Source: Caulobacter sp031457805 | GTDB lineage: Bacteria; Pseudomonadota; Alphaproteobacteria; Caulobacterales; Caulobacteraceae | NCBI RefSeq assembly: GCF_031457805.1 | Contig: NZ_JAVDXI010000004.1 | Span: 248,001 to 312,000 of the forward strand | DNA length: 64,000 nucleotides | Direction of reading: 5' to 3' | Part shown: positions 63,889 to 64,000 of the stretch, in pieces | How positions within the stretch are numbered: the first letter of the stretch is position 1 | Layout of the letters: each line of letters begins with the position of its first letter | Made by a program: the position numbers and the translations under genes | Notes under the pieces: generated by a model | The model's database searches: none | What the model was told of the DNA's origin: nothing | The model's input: the letters and a program-made list of their open reading frames with translations, nothing else

Positions 63889-64000
63889 TCGGGATAGGCT
63901 CCGTTGGGTCGTCTGATCAGGACTGGAGAGCGCCGTATGGCATGAAGCGGCGCTGGGGTGAAACTATGACAATCGTCGAGCGATCCCGAAATTCGACATC

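Noticed and set aside
63889..64000. 3' end of ybgC before tolQ
   Set aside because: No minus-strand frame stays open with YbgC-like sequence; treated as promoter region.

Overview
The window is a high-GC alphaproteobacterial chromosome segment. Gene content and order point to Caulobacter, probably the C. vibrioides/C. segnis group. The supporting evidence is the str operon, tRNA-Trp-secE-nusG, the SOS cassette imuA-imuB-dnaE2 with a GTTC-N7-GTTC LexA box, serC-serA, the tol-pal cluster next to ftsH, a large TonB receptor, and many short palindromic intergenic repeats. I see no phage, plasmid, CRISPR array, rRNA operon or transposase.

Layout. 0-6.5 kb: start of a FadB-like gene, a candidate 43-aa small-protein gene with its own promoter and terminator, a serine-hydrolase/beta-lactamase-fold gene, a hybrid histidine kinase, a tandem TetR regulator and an unknown Ala-rich protein. 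6.6-16.8 kb: TonB-dependent receptor, a three-gene RND efflux operon (outer-membrane lipoprotein, adaptor, pump) and a HisKA_2 sensor kinase. 16.9-21.4 kb: str operon (rpsL, rpsG, fusA, tuf) on the minus strand. 21.8-27.4 kb: membrane-anchored unknown, chemoreceptor, secreted alpha/beta hydrolase, nusG, secE, tRNA-Trp. 27.4-33.7 kb: lipoprotein, ferredoxin-NADP reductase, moeA, nucleotide-sugar dehydratase, zinc alcohol dehydrogenase. 33.8-39.5 kb: SOS mutagenesis cassette. 39.6-46.6 kb: single-chain biotin-dependent acyl-CoA carboxylase, VanZ-like protein, serA and serC. 46.7-53.4 kb: small membrane and unknown proteins, a membrane hybrid kinase, a PhzF-like gene, thiD with a nucleotidyltransferase, and folP. 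53.4-63.9 kb: hybrid kinase, ftsH, tilS, cpoB, pal, tolB, tolA, tolR, tolQ.

Working together: the translation genes, sec/nusG, tol-pal and ftsH form a housekeeping backbone. Between them lie signalling genes (four kinases, none with an adjacent separate response regulator) and export/import genes. imuA-imuB-dnaE2 makes a damage-inducible error-prone polymerase complex under LexA. serC and serA feed serine synthesis.

The most unusual structure is in the short repeats. Two families (A, three copies; B, two copies) both end in CTAG, and in four of the five copies that CTAG supplies the TAG stop codon of the neighbouring gene. A third family (C) has one copy inserted in frame inside imuB, adding about 37 residues, and a second copy whose last hairpin contains the only obvious ribosome-binding site of dnaE2. 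Other points of interest are the candidate small-protein gene at 371-502, structured leaders before serC and the 46.7 kb membrane gene, and an alcohol dehydrogenase that has lost two of its four structural zinc cysteines.
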